Positions 17,659-25,200 of a DNA stretch of 40,693 bases are shown here, piece by piece. Origin of the DNA: a virus. The notes beneath the pieces are model-generated. The model worked only from the letters and a program-made list of their open reading frames with translations, did no database searches and was not told the DNA's origin. How positions within the stretch are numbered: position 1 is the first letter of the stretch; each line of letters starts with the position of its first letter. The stretch is from the IMG/VR virus record IMGVR_UViG_3300031552_000011, positions 1-40,693 of that record. One strand, 5' to 3'. Position numbers and translations under genes: made by a program.

Positions 17659-18300
17659 TTATATCTGACTCGGTAGCTGGCTTGGGGTTGGGTTTGGTGT
17701 CTCGTCTACCTGAACAGTGTCATCAGGGATACCGTGGCTATCGCTGTTCGGAAGCTGTAGTGTCGAGAGCTCGGAGACTGGAAGGATCATGTCCACCTTC
17801 TCAAAGTCTTCCTCGGTAGCGGGGCGCAGCCCATACTGAGCAGCTTCTCGAGAGGTGACAGTCTGCCTGACTGGCATAGCGTGATCTGGACTGTAGAACT
17901 CGAGATCGAGAACCTGATCCTCGTCACCGTTGTTACCTGTCTTTTCGATGTGCACATCGCGCACTACGATGAAGGGATAGGTCTCCTCGAGGTTCTCAGC
18001 GAAGTACCACTTACCTTCTTCCAGGCTCAGCTTGAACGCCTTACGGGTTTGCGCCTTTTCACGGTGGATGAACATCTTCTTCCCGTAGGCACCTACTACC
18101 CGAAGGGCGTGTGCTTGCGCGATGGAGCCTACATTTTCCATCGAGGATTCGCGCACGTCTCGAAGCAAGATGGAGTTTTGTCCAACGGTGTCTACCGTCA
18201 ATCCTGCCAGCTTGAGAGAAGCCTGAGCATCCTGCAGGTTGGCACTGGGGCCTTCGAGAGAGACCGCTGCGAAGCCTGGTATCTGCTTGGTTATATACAT
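17659..18300 (-). CDS. Unknown protein, operon with HTH protein
   Basis: A 213-residue protein with AAGGAG 8 nt before the ATG. The body is predicted alpha/beta and the last 40 residues are Pro/Thr/Ser-rich and probably disordered. The next gene starts one base after its stop (TAA-C-ATG), so the two are translationally coupled. Function unknown. Confidence 0.7.
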   Translation of the reverse strand: MYITKQIPGFAAVSLEGPSANLQDAQASLKLAGLTVDTVGQNSILLRDVRESSMENVGSIAQAHALRVVGAYGKKMFIHREKAQTRKAFKLSLEEGKWYFAENLEETYPFIVVRDVHIEKTGNNGDEDQVLDLEFYSPDHAMPVRQTVTSREAAQYGLRPATEEDFEKVDMILPVSELSTLQLPNSDSHGIPDDTVQVDETPNPTPSQLPSQI

Positions 18301-18310
18301 CGTGCGCTCC

Positions 18311-19414
18311 TTACGCGTCTTTCATGTGCCGGTAGTATTTTTTGTAAAGCCGCATCACTATCTGACGGCGGCGAAGCCCTGAGTTTATATAGCGGCTATG
18401 GTCAAGCACACGTTCAACAATGCGGAACATCGTTTCCAGTGCGTTACCATAACCACCGTTTTGCAAGATGACAAGGTCTACGAGATCTGCAAGGCGCCGC
18501 CACAGGAACTCTGAGGCACCTTTACCTGCTTGTCGACGTTTGGAAGTTCTCTTGGTGCTAGCGACGGATTGAAGCTGTACACCACGTCCTAGTGACTGCA
18601 CGTTGCTCAACTCATTCAGCTGCTCATCGACATCTTCGATTTCAGCAAGAACGTCTTGATAACGCAACACGTTGAACATCGCCAAGACGATAGGAGAGGG
18701 AACTCGGTTAGCGTCGATAAAATCACGAATGTCGTCTTCGTAAGAATCAGCGTCAATGAGCTCTTGAAGAGCTGAAGCAGTGCGCCAGACAGACGCTTCC
18801 TTGTAGCTCGCTAGCACATCCCCAATATTGTTCTTCAACCTAGAGATGACTTCTCTGAGGGAGTCCTTCAGATGTTGCCGTCCATCGGGAGAAAGATGTC
18901 GTACTGCTTCAGTGACCACATCCCAATCGTAGGGGAAGAGCTCGTCATCGTACTCTTTAACTTTGTACAGGCGCCACTTGATTCGCTGCAACAGTGCGTC
19001 TGGGCGGATCATCTCTGTGTTGCCAGTAACACGCTTACCAAACCAACGATCCATCTCGATGTCGAAGATGGGGCCGAACTTCTCTGCCAGAAGCTCCGGT
19101 CTGATGGAATCAGCAATGATGTAAAAGTAAACACCATGTTCAGTGCCGCTCAACAGGTAACCATTCACCACCTGAGCTTCTCTGCGATATTGTTCTACTT
19201 TATCAGCTGGAGCGGCGACGATGAGATCGAGCGGAGAGATTTCGTCGTAGTAATGACCGGCCAAGTCGCCTGCTAAGTACACTCGACTCGCTCGTGGAAA
19301 ACGTGCCCTTAACTGTGTACGTATTTGATTGCGTACACGAGGTGCTGGACGTAGCTCGTCTGTTTTCCAAACAGTGGGGCTAAGTACCCGTCGATGATAG
19401 TTGAAGATGCTCAT
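18311..19414 (-). CDS. Nucleotidyltransferase-fold-like protein
   Basis: A 367-residue protein. Residues about 49-66 (GDLAGHYYDEISPLDLIV) match the hallmark of the pol-beta-type nucleotidyltransferase fold, in which G-S/D and a later D-x-D bind metal. Here the usual S-D-x-D is S-P-L-D, so the first metal aspartate seems missing and D57 or D63 would have to serve. The rest is long helices with an Arg/Lys-rich C-terminus. It could be a degenerate or divergent transferase, or a structural use of the fold. Its start overlaps the previous stop (TAATG). Confidence 0.5.
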   Translation of the reverse strand: MSIFNYHRRVLSPTVWKTDELRPAPRVRNQIRTQLRARFPRASRVYLAGDLAGHYYDEISPLDLIVAAPADKVEQYRREAQVVNGYLLSGTEHGVYFYIIADSIRPELLAEKFGPIFDIEMDRWFGKRVTGNTEMIRPDALLQRIKWRLYKVKEYDDELFPYDWDVVTEAVRHLSPDGRQHLKDSLREVISRLKNNIGDVLASYKEASVWRTASALQELIDADSYEDDIRDFIDANRVPSPIVLAMFNVLRYQDVLAEIEDVDEQLNELSNVQSLGRGVQLQSVASTKRTSKRRQAGKGASEFLWRRLADLVDLVILQNGGYGNALETMFRIVERVLDHSRYINSGLRRRQIVMRLYKKYYRHMKDA

Positions 19415-20403
19415 TAGAGTACCTTCGTAGTTTCCTTGCGGCTAGGTAGCTCAACCTTAGTAACCGACTCGGGAGCGGGTTGCTTGCCAGGATTTGTACC
19501 AGATGGCGCCTGCGAAACAGGTGGTGTATCACCACGCTGCAGATTACTGTAGAAGCGATCCTTCCAATCAATACCTCTACCCACGTCTTCGAACCACTTC
19601 ATCGCATTTTCATGGATGGCTGTATCCAACGCAGCAGAGACAACGTCGCCTACGTTGTTGCGCGCTGGATTCATCTTCTTGAGCAGTGGGTCTATCTTGG
19701 ATAGCGCAAGCAGCGGAGACTTCTTGAGCAGACCAAGCTTCTCACCTGGCTGTAGATCTTGCGTACGCGGGCCATTGCGGATCATGAATGAGTGAAGTTC
19801 ATCAGGAACAAGCTGCTGCACAGAAGGTGTGTTCTTAGCCCAATCCTCAATCACCTTGTCGAGGTATTGAAATGTGTATGAGTTCAATCCCTCAAAGGGC
19901 CACTTCCTCATCCTACCAAAGTCAATAGGGGAGAGCGCGTGAAATACCTGGCCTTCCATACCACCCATTGCTGCAGCGCGTTGAAGCGCTTGTTCTATCT
20001 CCTTTTGAGAGGAGTTCAGAACAATGCGTACCACAATGGAATCAATAGCATCTGCCAGCAACCCGGTAACTGTATTGTGGCTAGCAGAGACATGCATAAG
20101 CTTTCCGAGAGGTAGCTTCAATACAATCGGATTCTCAGCGGCAAAATCAATTACCTGATCTGGGTTCGTGTGGAAGGATAGGCCCCAACTGCGCGCTTCG
20201 TCCTTTAGATCATCAAGAAGCTGAGCGCGATCTTGTTGGAATGCCTCGGCCCCCAATACACGCACTGCGTGCTCACGAAACTCCCGCACACGTTTGTCGA
20301 GACCCTCGTTGCCACTCGCTGCTGCTCGTAAAAACGGCCCGAGTGCATCCTTACGGATGTTGCTGTAATCACGTATCGGTTTCAATTCAGGTACTTGGAT
20401 CAT
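19414..20403 (-). CDS. Unknown 329-residue protein
   Basis: Mainly helical, with a Pro/Ser/Thr/Lys-rich C-terminal 40 residues. No known motif is seen. It is translationally coupled to the nucleotidyltransferase-like gene by a one-base overlap. The weak ribosome site suggests dependence on translation of the gene upstream. Location between two structural blocks leaves its role open. Confidence 0.65.
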   Translation of the reverse strand: MIQVPELKPIRDYSNIRKDALGPFLRAAASGNEGLDKRVREFREHAVRVLGAEAFQQDRAQLLDDLKDEARSWGLSFHTNPDQVIDFAAENPIVLKLPLGKLMHVSASHNTVTGLLADAIDSIVVRIVLNSSQKEIEQALQRAAAMGGMEGQVFHALSPIDFGRMRKWPFEGLNSYTFQYLDKVIEDWAKNTPSVQQLVPDELHSFMIRNGPRTQDLQPGEKLGLLKKSPLLALSKIDPLLKKMNPARNNVGDVVSAALDTAIHENAMKWFEDVGRGIDWKDRFYSNLQRGDTPPVSQAPSGTNPGKQPAPESVTKVELPSRKETTKVL

Positions 20404-20409
20404 GATAGT

Positions 20410-20874
20410 TCAGCTTCGCACGTCGCGTCGCCACGTCCACTCCGACCCATCCCACTCGCCCACAACCACATCATCCTTGCCCAGAATGCGCGCCTGCGTA
20501 TCAAAACACAGACCGTCCAGAGCCAGGGTGCCAGTAGCAGACAGTTGTAGTTTGCCTTCTACTAAACGAGCTTCCACCCAACCGCACCACTCGATGGTAC
20601 TAAAAGGAAACGCTGTCGCCAAATCAGTTTCTGGCTGCAGCTTGGAAACCTTGACTGTTACCTCGGTTGACCAAGGCTCACCACCATCGCGGAGCTTGTC
20701 TGGCCCACCAATCTTCTGGCCAGTACGATGTCCGCCAAGCGCAGCAACAGCCTTGTCAACCTCATCCTTAATTTGCCCGATAAAAGCGTCTTTATCAACA
20801 GCTGTCTCCTCTTCGGCGTGGACCTGTCGATAAAGCGCTCCCCGGTACTGCAGAATTTTAGGTAATGTTGACAT
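20410..20874 (-). CDS. Unknown protein with N-terminal YRG motif
   Basis: A 154-residue protein. LQYRGALYRQV (about residues 8-18) is one of the best copies of the shared motif. A helix follows, then a beta-rich domain with several Trp. Function unknown; co-transcribed with the genes on both sides. Confidence 0.65.
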   Translation of the reverse strand: MSTLPKILQYRGALYRQVHAEEETAVDKDAFIGQIKDEVDKAVAALGGHRTGQKIGGPDKLRDGGEPWSTEVTVKVSKLQPETDLATAFPFSTIEWCGWVEARLVEGKLQLSATGTLALDGLCFDTQARILGKDDVVVGEWDGSEWTWRRDVRS

Positions 20875-20890
20875 CGCCTGTTAGCTTACG

Positions 20891-21289
20891 CTAGACCCAG
20901 GCAGATCCATCATTGGTCACCAGTGCGGCAGCTGTGGTATCATATGCCATGAACCCGATGGGCACGTCGGTGTTGGCTGGGAGATCTACAGTTGCCAGCA
21001 GGGGAACCGGCTGCTGTGGGACTACACCCGTGGCGGCCAGACCGATAAGCTGGTCAGCGTTCAGGACGTAGTTAACAAAACCCATTCCGTTTACCAACAC
21101 CTGAATGGCATGGCGACGTGTGAGTTCAGCAAGCTCGCCTGCGCGATACTTGTCATTCACGAACACCTGACCAGCAACTTCACGCTGCTGTCCAGGAGGC
21201 ACGTTCGCGCCAGAAACAACAACGCGCTGCCCAGACGTGTTCTTGATGGTAAGGCACAGTGGGCTGGAAAGAATGGTCCGGTATCCCAT
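20891..21289 (-). CDS. Putative capsid decoration or minor structural protein
   Basis: A 132-residue beta-rich protein. The C-terminal part, with a FMAYDTTAAALVTNDGSAWV-type ending, resembles the strand-turn-strand endings common in phage virion proteins. AAGGAG precedes the ATG, a perfect hairpin sits just before that, and a strong copy of the putative late promoter lies 63-80 nt upstream. Dedicated late expression supports an abundant virion protein; the exact role is inferred. Confidence 0.55.
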   Translation of the reverse strand: MGYRTILSSPLCLTIKNTSGQRVVVSGANVPPGQQREVAGQVFVNDKYRAGELAELTRRHAIQVLVNGMGFVNYVLNADQLIGLAATGVVPQQPVPLLATVDLPANTDVPIGFMAYDTTAAALVTNDGSAWV

Positions 21290-21301
21290 TATGGTCTCCT
21301 T

Positions 21302-21319
21302 GCTGATATATAAATCAGC
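21302..21319 (-). promoter_or_regulatory. Leader hairpin just before the ribosome site
   Basis: GCTGAT and ATCAGC (6 bp, 6-nt AU-only loop) end two bases before the AAGGAG that serves the gene starting at 21289. It may stabilise the mRNA or affect ribosome access. Confidence 0.4.
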
Positions 21320-21351
21320 GAAAACGAAATATTGCCACCAAGAACGGCGGC

Positions 21352-21369
21352 GTTCTCAACATATAGTAA
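21352..21369 (-). promoter_or_regulatory. Putative late promoter motif
   Basis: The minus strand reads TTACTATATGTTGAGAAC, nearly identical to the motif at 461-443. TACTAT may act as the -10. It is the only promoter-like signal in the gap before the gene at 21289. Confidence 0.45.
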
Positions 21370-21388
21370 CCTGAAAATGGATTGCTGC

Positions 21389-21998
21389 TCACTGTAAGCA
21401 GCGGCTGATTTCAGGGTACTTCCACGGAGCGTTTTTATTTGTGTGAAGTCGTGCAAGCTCAGTCTTAAAAAGCTTCAAGTTGGGGGCAGTCACTATCCAA
21501 TAGTCATCCTGAATAGTCGCCCTCACATTGCAAACACAAGGACATATCTCGGTGGGACGCTCGTTGTTGTAGCACTCCTCCTCTATCTTGAGCCCCTTTG
21601 CTTCGCAAAGGGTGTAGGATACGCGAGAAGGAACAAGCTGCTCACCAGAACACTTTGAAACGTACCAATCAGCCGGGACGTAAACACCAAACCAGTCACG
21701 GTTGATTTTCTTCGTGGAGCCTCCGCTTTTCAGCAGACACGCCTCGAGCTCGTCTGTTTTCTGATCGACCAGCTTGAAGAAGTCCAGAGTGACATCCTTC
21801 TTGGTTGCTACTACACGAATGTTCTTTGGGGTGCGCCAGGTATCGTTTTTGTTAATGCTGTAGTGGGTAACGTTGAGGAATCCTCCGGGGTAGCTTCGTG
21901 GTGGACAGCCTGCACTCAACGTAATTAATATCACCCCACCAGCGAATATTAGAGCTACCAGAAGAATAAGAATCGAGGCACGTAACCAGAATCGCATG
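21389..21998 (-). CDS. Phage lipoprotein
   Basis: Started at the ATG at 21998, with GGGGAGGA upstream; 202 residues. MRFWLRASILILLVALIFAG is followed by a lipobox-like LSAGC, so the mature protein would start at Cys and be lipid-anchored in a host membrane. The mature domain has several Cys, including a CPCVC cluster. Membrane lipoproteins in phages may act in superinfection exclusion or as lysis spanin components. Nothing here decides between these. Confidence 0.65.
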
Positions 21999-22040
21999 AG
22001 TCTTCCTCCCCACAGACTCCATGAATGAATAGTATGGCGC

Positions 22041-22065
22041 CTGTGATATTTGACATCACAGTATA
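22041..22065 (-). promoter_or_regulatory. Operator-like palindrome overlapping a -10-like box
   Basis: CTGTGAT-N7-ATCACAG (22061-22041) is a perfect inverted repeat whose edge touches TATACT (22065-22060). It lies 43 nt or more upstream of the lipoprotein ATG. The -35 is poor. A repressor-controlled promoter is possible; a hairpin in the mRNA is the alternative. Confidence 0.35.
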
Positions 22066-22095
22066 ACATGAATTTTTGTAGGAATTAACGGGGAG

Positions 22096-22638
22096 CTAAG
22101 CGGCGACGGCAGGACGTAGCCAGCCTACGAACTCGTGCCACTGATTGGGGATCGCGTTGTCGGACAAGCTCTTCACGAGTAGAGCGGGCATCCAACGCGG
22201 CTTCTTGGGTGCTCGTAGCAGCGTCATACCTGACTTCTCCAACAGCTGGTCACCCTTCCGCTGGTTGCAGGGAACGCAGCAGGTAACCACGTTTGACCAG
22301 GTGGTTCTACCACCCTGGGCGCGGGGTAGGACGTGGTCGAACGTCAGAGCAGATGCAGGGAAGCGCTCACCACAGTACTGGCAGCGCCAGCCATCACGAG
22401 CATACACGTAGTGCCGTGTGAGCTTCACCTCAGGCACGAAGCGCTTGGCCTTGTGGCGTAGCCAGATAACTGCGGGCACACTCCAAGTAATGTGCTTGGA
22501 GTGCACAGAGTCATCATACTCGCTGAGCACAGATGCCTTATCGAGCCAGACCATGGTAACGGCGCGCTGCCAGCTTACCACTCGGATCGGCTCGTACCCC
22601 TGATTCAACACTAGAGTTCTTAGGTTTGGCTGTGTCAT
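22096..22638 (-). CDS. HNH endonuclease
   Basis: A 180-residue protein. A McrA-like HNH core is visible: CQYC (residues 86-89), FDHVLPRAQGG with the DH pair (101-102), an Asn after a TTWSN turn, and CVPC (121-124) completing the zinc site. The N-terminal LVLNQGYEPIRVVSWQRAV is typical of a widespread bacterial and phage HNH family. Such enzymes nick or cut DNA; in phages they act in packaging or as homing-type endonucleases. It is not inside another gene, and no packaging partner is adjacent. Confidence 0.85.
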   Translation of the reverse strand: MTQPNLRTLVLNQGYEPIRVVSWQRAVTMVWLDKASVLSEYDDSVHSKHITWSVPAVIWLRHKAKRFVPEVKLTRHYVYARDGWRCQYCGERFPASALTFDHVLPRAQGGRTTWSNVVTCCVPCNQRKGDQLLEKSGMTLLRAPKKPRWMPALLVKSLSDNAIPNQWHEFVGWLRPAVAA

Positions 22639-22664
22639 AAGGTTATCCCCTTCCTAGCAGAGCG

Positions 22665-22718
22665 CTACAGTAAGAAAAACTTCTGCGCCAATAAACGCAA
22701 CTCGCGTAGCATGTACAT
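22665..22718 (-). CDS. 17-codon leader ORF before the HNH gene
   Basis: ATG at 22718 with AGGAGGACAGTC directly upstream, an excellent ribosome site; stop TAG at 22667-22665. The peptide is MYMLRELRLLAQKFFLL. It lies between a good sigma70 promoter and the HNH ATG at 22638. It could be a leader peptide that tunes HNH translation or a real micro-protein. It is rich in Leu codons (6 of 17). Confidence 0.4.
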   Translation of the reverse strand: MYMLRELRLLAQKFFLL

Positions 22719-22739
22719 GACTGTCCTCCTGATGTCCCA

Positions 22740-22768
22740 CTTTATGGCGTCTCTCCCCAGTATGTCAA
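22740..22768 (-). promoter_or_regulatory. Sigma70 promoter of the HNH gene
   Basis: On the minus strand a perfect TTGACA (22768-22763) is followed by a 17-nt spacer and ATAAAG (22745-22740), or CATAAA with 16. Transcription would begin near 22733, just before the 17-codon leader ORF. Confidence 0.6.
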
Positions 22769-22782
22769 GTCGTTTGTGGTGG

Positions 22783-23322
22783 CTAAGAGAAGTCTGGCTC
22801 GAACTGGGAAGCGTTTAAATAGACGAGCTCTTCGTCGTCCTCAACCTCTTTATCCGCAGCCTCGTAGGCTTCGTCAATAAGGGCTTGGTGGTCTACTGAT
22901 GTAACAGGGATCCACGCTGCACCATCCCACACCTCGAGCTGAGATGCGGGGATAGACTGCAGGGTGGTCCAGGCACCCGCACTGGAATCCTTGGTGCCAG
23001 GCACGTCCTCGTCAACCGTGACAGATGGATCTTTAGGAAAACGAAGCACCACCGGAATTAAACCGTCCTGCACTGGATTATCAGAACGGTTGTCTGCCAT
23101 CTGCCCCAAACGGTCTACCCAAAAGCCCACGCCATCCCAGTCAGCCAGAAATAGCTTGCCAGCAGAGTGCCCTGTGTACCCCTTGCCAAAAGTAACCCCA
23201 GAGCCCGGTCGAAGCCCCTTGGCAGCAATGGCGGGGAGACTTCCAACATAGGTGATGTGGTAGTAGTAATCATCAGCAGAGGCCACTCGATAGGTGGCTC
23301 CTTTGTACACTACCTGTCTCAT
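22783..23322 (-). CDS. ADP-ribosyltransferase-fold candidate with N-terminal YKG motif
   Basis: A 179-residue protein from the ATG at 23322, which overlaps the phosphatase stop as ATGA and has AGGAAGA upstream. Residues 4-13 (VVYKGATYRVA) are the shared motif. YYYHITYVGSLPAIAAKGLR follows, resembling the opening strand-helix of ART-fold enzymes (KptA, DarT and toxin-like families) that bind NAD through an H-x-T site. GYTGHSAGKLFLADWDGVGFW fits a following core segment, and the acidic C-terminus could supply the last catalytic residue. The substrate cannot be told. Pairing with a phosphatase and the presence of a NADAR gene nearby suit ADP-ribose chemistry. Confidence 0.5.
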   Translation of the reverse strand: MRQVVYKGATYRVASADDYYYHITYVGSLPAIAAKGLRPGSGVTFGKGYTGHSAGKLFLADWDGVGFWVDRLGQMADNRSDNPVQDGLIPVVLRFPKDPSVTVDEDVPGTKDSSAGAWTTLQSIPASQLEVWDGAAWIPVTSVDHQALIDEAYEAADKEVEDDEELVYLNASQFEPDFS

Positions 23323-23798
23323 GCTTTGTCTTCCTGTCGCAGGAGCTCGTAGACTAAGGTGTTGTACTTGTCGTAGGATTGGTCGAAGGGGATGCCATAT
23401 TTTTCTGCGATGAACTTGGCGACGGCGGCGGAACGAGAGACTCCACCCCAACAATGGACGTAGATACCCGCGAGCTTTCTTTCGTTGGCTTTGAGCCAGG
23501 AGAGGATTTTCTGAGCGTCGCTGGCAGTTGGTAAACGAGACGATCTTGCATACGGGTCACCATAAGGTTTGTAGGGGTCAGGTTCTTCAACATCATCAAA
23601 TTGGAGGCGTAATACGCTGCCCCACCCTTCGGGTATGTTGGCAATTCTACCGGGATCGGTGATCGAAATAACGCCGTAAAGCGGACTGGGACGAAGACCT
23701 TTCATTTCCTTTTCGGAGTGAAAGCTCACAGAGTCATAGCCTGCACCGAGCGCCTGCACGTACAAGCGTCCCTTGTATTTAATCCGCCTTGAGTGCAT
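23319..23798 (-). CDS. Dual-specificity-type phosphatase with N-terminal YKG motif
   Basis: A 159-residue protein. VHCWGGVSRSAA (H115, C116, R122) is the HCx5R signature of cysteine-based tyrosine/dual-specificity phosphatases, followed by the usual helix. An upstream Asp-rich loop (about 68-81) could provide the general acid. Before the catalytic domain, IKYKGRLYVQA (about residues 6-16) repeats the shared short motif. Possible substrates are phosphoproteins or 5'/2' RNA phosphates. The 4-base overlap with the ART-like gene suggests the two work together. Confidence 0.8.
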   Translation of the reverse strand: MHSRRIKYKGRLYVQALGAGYDSVSFHSEKEMKGLRPSPLYGVISITDPGRIANIPEGWGSVLRLQFDDVEEPDPYKPYGDPYARSSRLPTASDAQKILSWLKANERKLAGIYVHCWGGVSRSAAVAKFIAEKYGIPFDQSYDKYNTLVYELLRQEDKA

Positions 23799-23810
23799 AC
23801 AGGAAAGTAA

Positions 23811-24020
23811 CTAAGATGCTTGTTTTCCGTCTAGCAGTTCAGCCCACAGAAGCATCAACGCACCCAACTCAGTTCCGTAGTATTTCCCAGCCTCACGACG
23901 AATGCTTCTTGCTACCTTCAGCATGACGTGGTGTCTTGATGGTTGTACACCACTACCGCTTTTAGGAGGTGTCCCTACTGGAGGGTTGTCTTTTCCCTTG
24001 GGTTGATAACCACTTTTCAT
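23811..24020 (-). CDS. Small unknown protein
   Basis: Sixty-nine residues from the ATG at 24020, chosen because GGAG lies 5 nt upstream; an upstream GTG or ATG in frame would overlap the previous gene. A basic Gly/Pro-rich N-terminus is followed by one amphipathic helix. Function unknown. Confidence 0.55.
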   Translation of the reverse strand: MKSGYQPKGKDNPPVGTPPKSGSGVQPSRHHVMLKVARSIRREAGKYYGTELGALMLLWAELLDGKQAS

Positions 24021-24022
24021 TA

Positions 24023-24220
24023 CTACTCCATGGGAACATAAGGCTCCCAACCAAGGTATTCGTGCTGTTGACGACAGGCGTCATTCCAATCTGAGGCTTC
24101 GAACACCTTTTGAAGCGTGGCGTCGTCTTCCAACAAAAGAGCAGATTTTTGTGGATGCCCCTCAGGGAACATCGTGTGACAATGCTCGGTTTTGGAATAC
24201 CAGAGCTCGTACTTAGGCAT
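24023..24220 (-). CDS. Small unknown protein
   Basis: Sixty-five residues beginning MPKYELWYSKTEHCHTMFPE; contains His and Cys that could bind metal. Its start overlaps the end of the preceding Tat-signal gene by 8 bases. A small phage accessory protein, function unknown. Confidence 0.6.
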   Translation of the reverse strand: MPKYELWYSKTEHCHTMFPEGHPQKSALLLEDDATLQKVFEASDWNDACRQQHEYLGWEPYVPME

Positions 24221-24824
24221 TTCTTTTCCATACAGGCATTAACCCAGCTTTGACTGCACGCTCGACAAGCGATGGGTTAAAGGCGTCAAGTGCCAACGCA
24301 GGATGGTTGGGATCTCCTCCATAGCGTTCTACACGCCAATTTTCACACACAATAGAAAACCCGGTGTTCGGAGTCAGGATACGTCTGATTGTGTCATGTT
24401 GGTCACCGAACGCTGGAGCAATACTTTCCACTATTGCGACATAGCCAAAGTAGGTGGTGCCCACTTTCGAATTGTGAATATTCTTATCCCAGTAGCTTAC
24501 TACGGTAGGTATAACCTCTACGTCGAGATTCTCTACAACACAGTACGCTCGTAGGGTACCATTTTTGGCCTCCCCAGCTACAATGGTTCCAATGGGAGGA
24601 GGCCCAAGCGTAGCAGAAACGGCCTCATCTGGATTGTGCTCCATTAGAAAAATAACGCGACGACGTACAAGAGGCACCCCAGGAAAGTCGATATACGCGA
24701 TGTGCTCATCTGGCTTCATCAGTAGCTGGCCAGCTTCTGCTTTATCTTTCGCCTCAGCAACGTCAGGAACCTGTGTTGCGATGGCAGCTGCTACACTCAC
24801 TTTGAGAAAATCACGGCGGTTCAT
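24213..24824 (-). CDS. Protein with Tat-type signal peptide
   Basis: The ATG at 24824 has AAGGAGGG upstream; 203 residues. MNRRDFLKVSVAAAIATQVP has the twin-arginine RRDFLK motif, a moderate hydrophobic stretch and an Ala-rich cleavage region (near AEA, residues 23-25). The mature 175-residue domain is beta-rich with no motif I recognise. Folded export by the host Tat system would be unusual for a phage protein and may reflect a gene taken from a bacterium. The gene begins 24 nt after tRNA-Leu(UAA), so the two may share a promoter. Confidence 0.65.
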   Translation of the reverse strand: MNRRDFLKVSVAAAIATQVPDVAEAKDKAEAGQLLMKPDEHIAYIDFPGVPLVRRRVIFLMEHNPDEAVSATLGPPPIGTIVAGEAKNGTLRAYCVVENLDVEVIPTVVSYWDKNIHNSKVGTTYFGYVAIVESIAPAFGDQHDTIRRILTPNTGFSIVCENWRVERYGGDPNHPALALDAFNPSLVERAVKAGLMPVWKRNA

Positions 24825-24847
24825 TTGCCCCTCCTTGTTACACTTTA

Positions 24848-24932
24848 TGCTCGCACCGGGACTCGAACCCGGACGGGAATTACCCCAGTGGATTTTAAAT
24901 CCACCGCGTATCACCGATTTCGCCATGCGAGC
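24848..24932 (-). tRNA. tRNA-Leu (anticodon UAA)
   Basis: 85 nt without encoded CCA. Acceptor GCTCGCA/TGCGAGC with discriminator A, anticodon loop TTTAAAA in stem GTGGA/TCCAC, a long variable arm (class II) and T-arm CCGGGTTCGAGTCCCGG. All tRNA-Leu features are intact. It reads UUA and UUG. Its own sigma70-like promoter is at 24987-24959. Confidence 0.95.
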
Positions 24933-24936
24933 ACAT

Positions 24937-25200
24937 CTATTCAAGACAATCGGGCCATACTATAGCGTAAGAGATGACTCCTGACAAGGGGTTTTTGAAA
25001 CTGATATCACACACTTTCAAGCGGATGTGATCGAACGACCTACCAGCATCAATGGTACGTGTAGCCTCAAGGGATACTTCAGTTCCCACAGGCAGAGCAA
25101 AAGTCACCTCTGGATCTCCCAACTTGAAATCCTTGTCATGTTGGTTTGCGTAATGAAAAAGCAGAGGCTTGATCAAACAGGCTTTAGTTGCCAGTCCCAT
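24937..25200 (-). CDS. Small unknown protein
   Basis: Eighty-seven residues, mostly beta-strand in character, no motif seen. The promoter of tRNA-Leu(UAA) lies inside its 3' end, so the coding region doubles as promoter DNA. It overlaps the end of the gene on its right by 17 bases. Function unknown. Confidence 0.6.
   Translation of the reverse strand: MGLATKACLIKPLLFHYANQHDKDFKLGDPEVTFALPVGTEVSLEATRTIDAGRSFDHIRLKVCDISFKNPLSGVISYAIVWPDCLE
24959..24987 (-). promoter_or_regulatory. Sigma70 promoter of tRNA-Leu(UAA)
   Basis: TTGTCA (24987-24982), a 17-nt spacer, and TATAGT (24964-24959) on the minus strand. Transcription would begin about 20 nt before the tRNA 5' end at 24932. Confidence 0.65.

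Noticed and set aside
24825-24944. N-terminal extension of the Tat-signal gene through tRNA-Leu(UAA)
   Set aside because: The extension translates a tRNA. The internal ATG has AAGGAGG and starts a perfect signal peptide.
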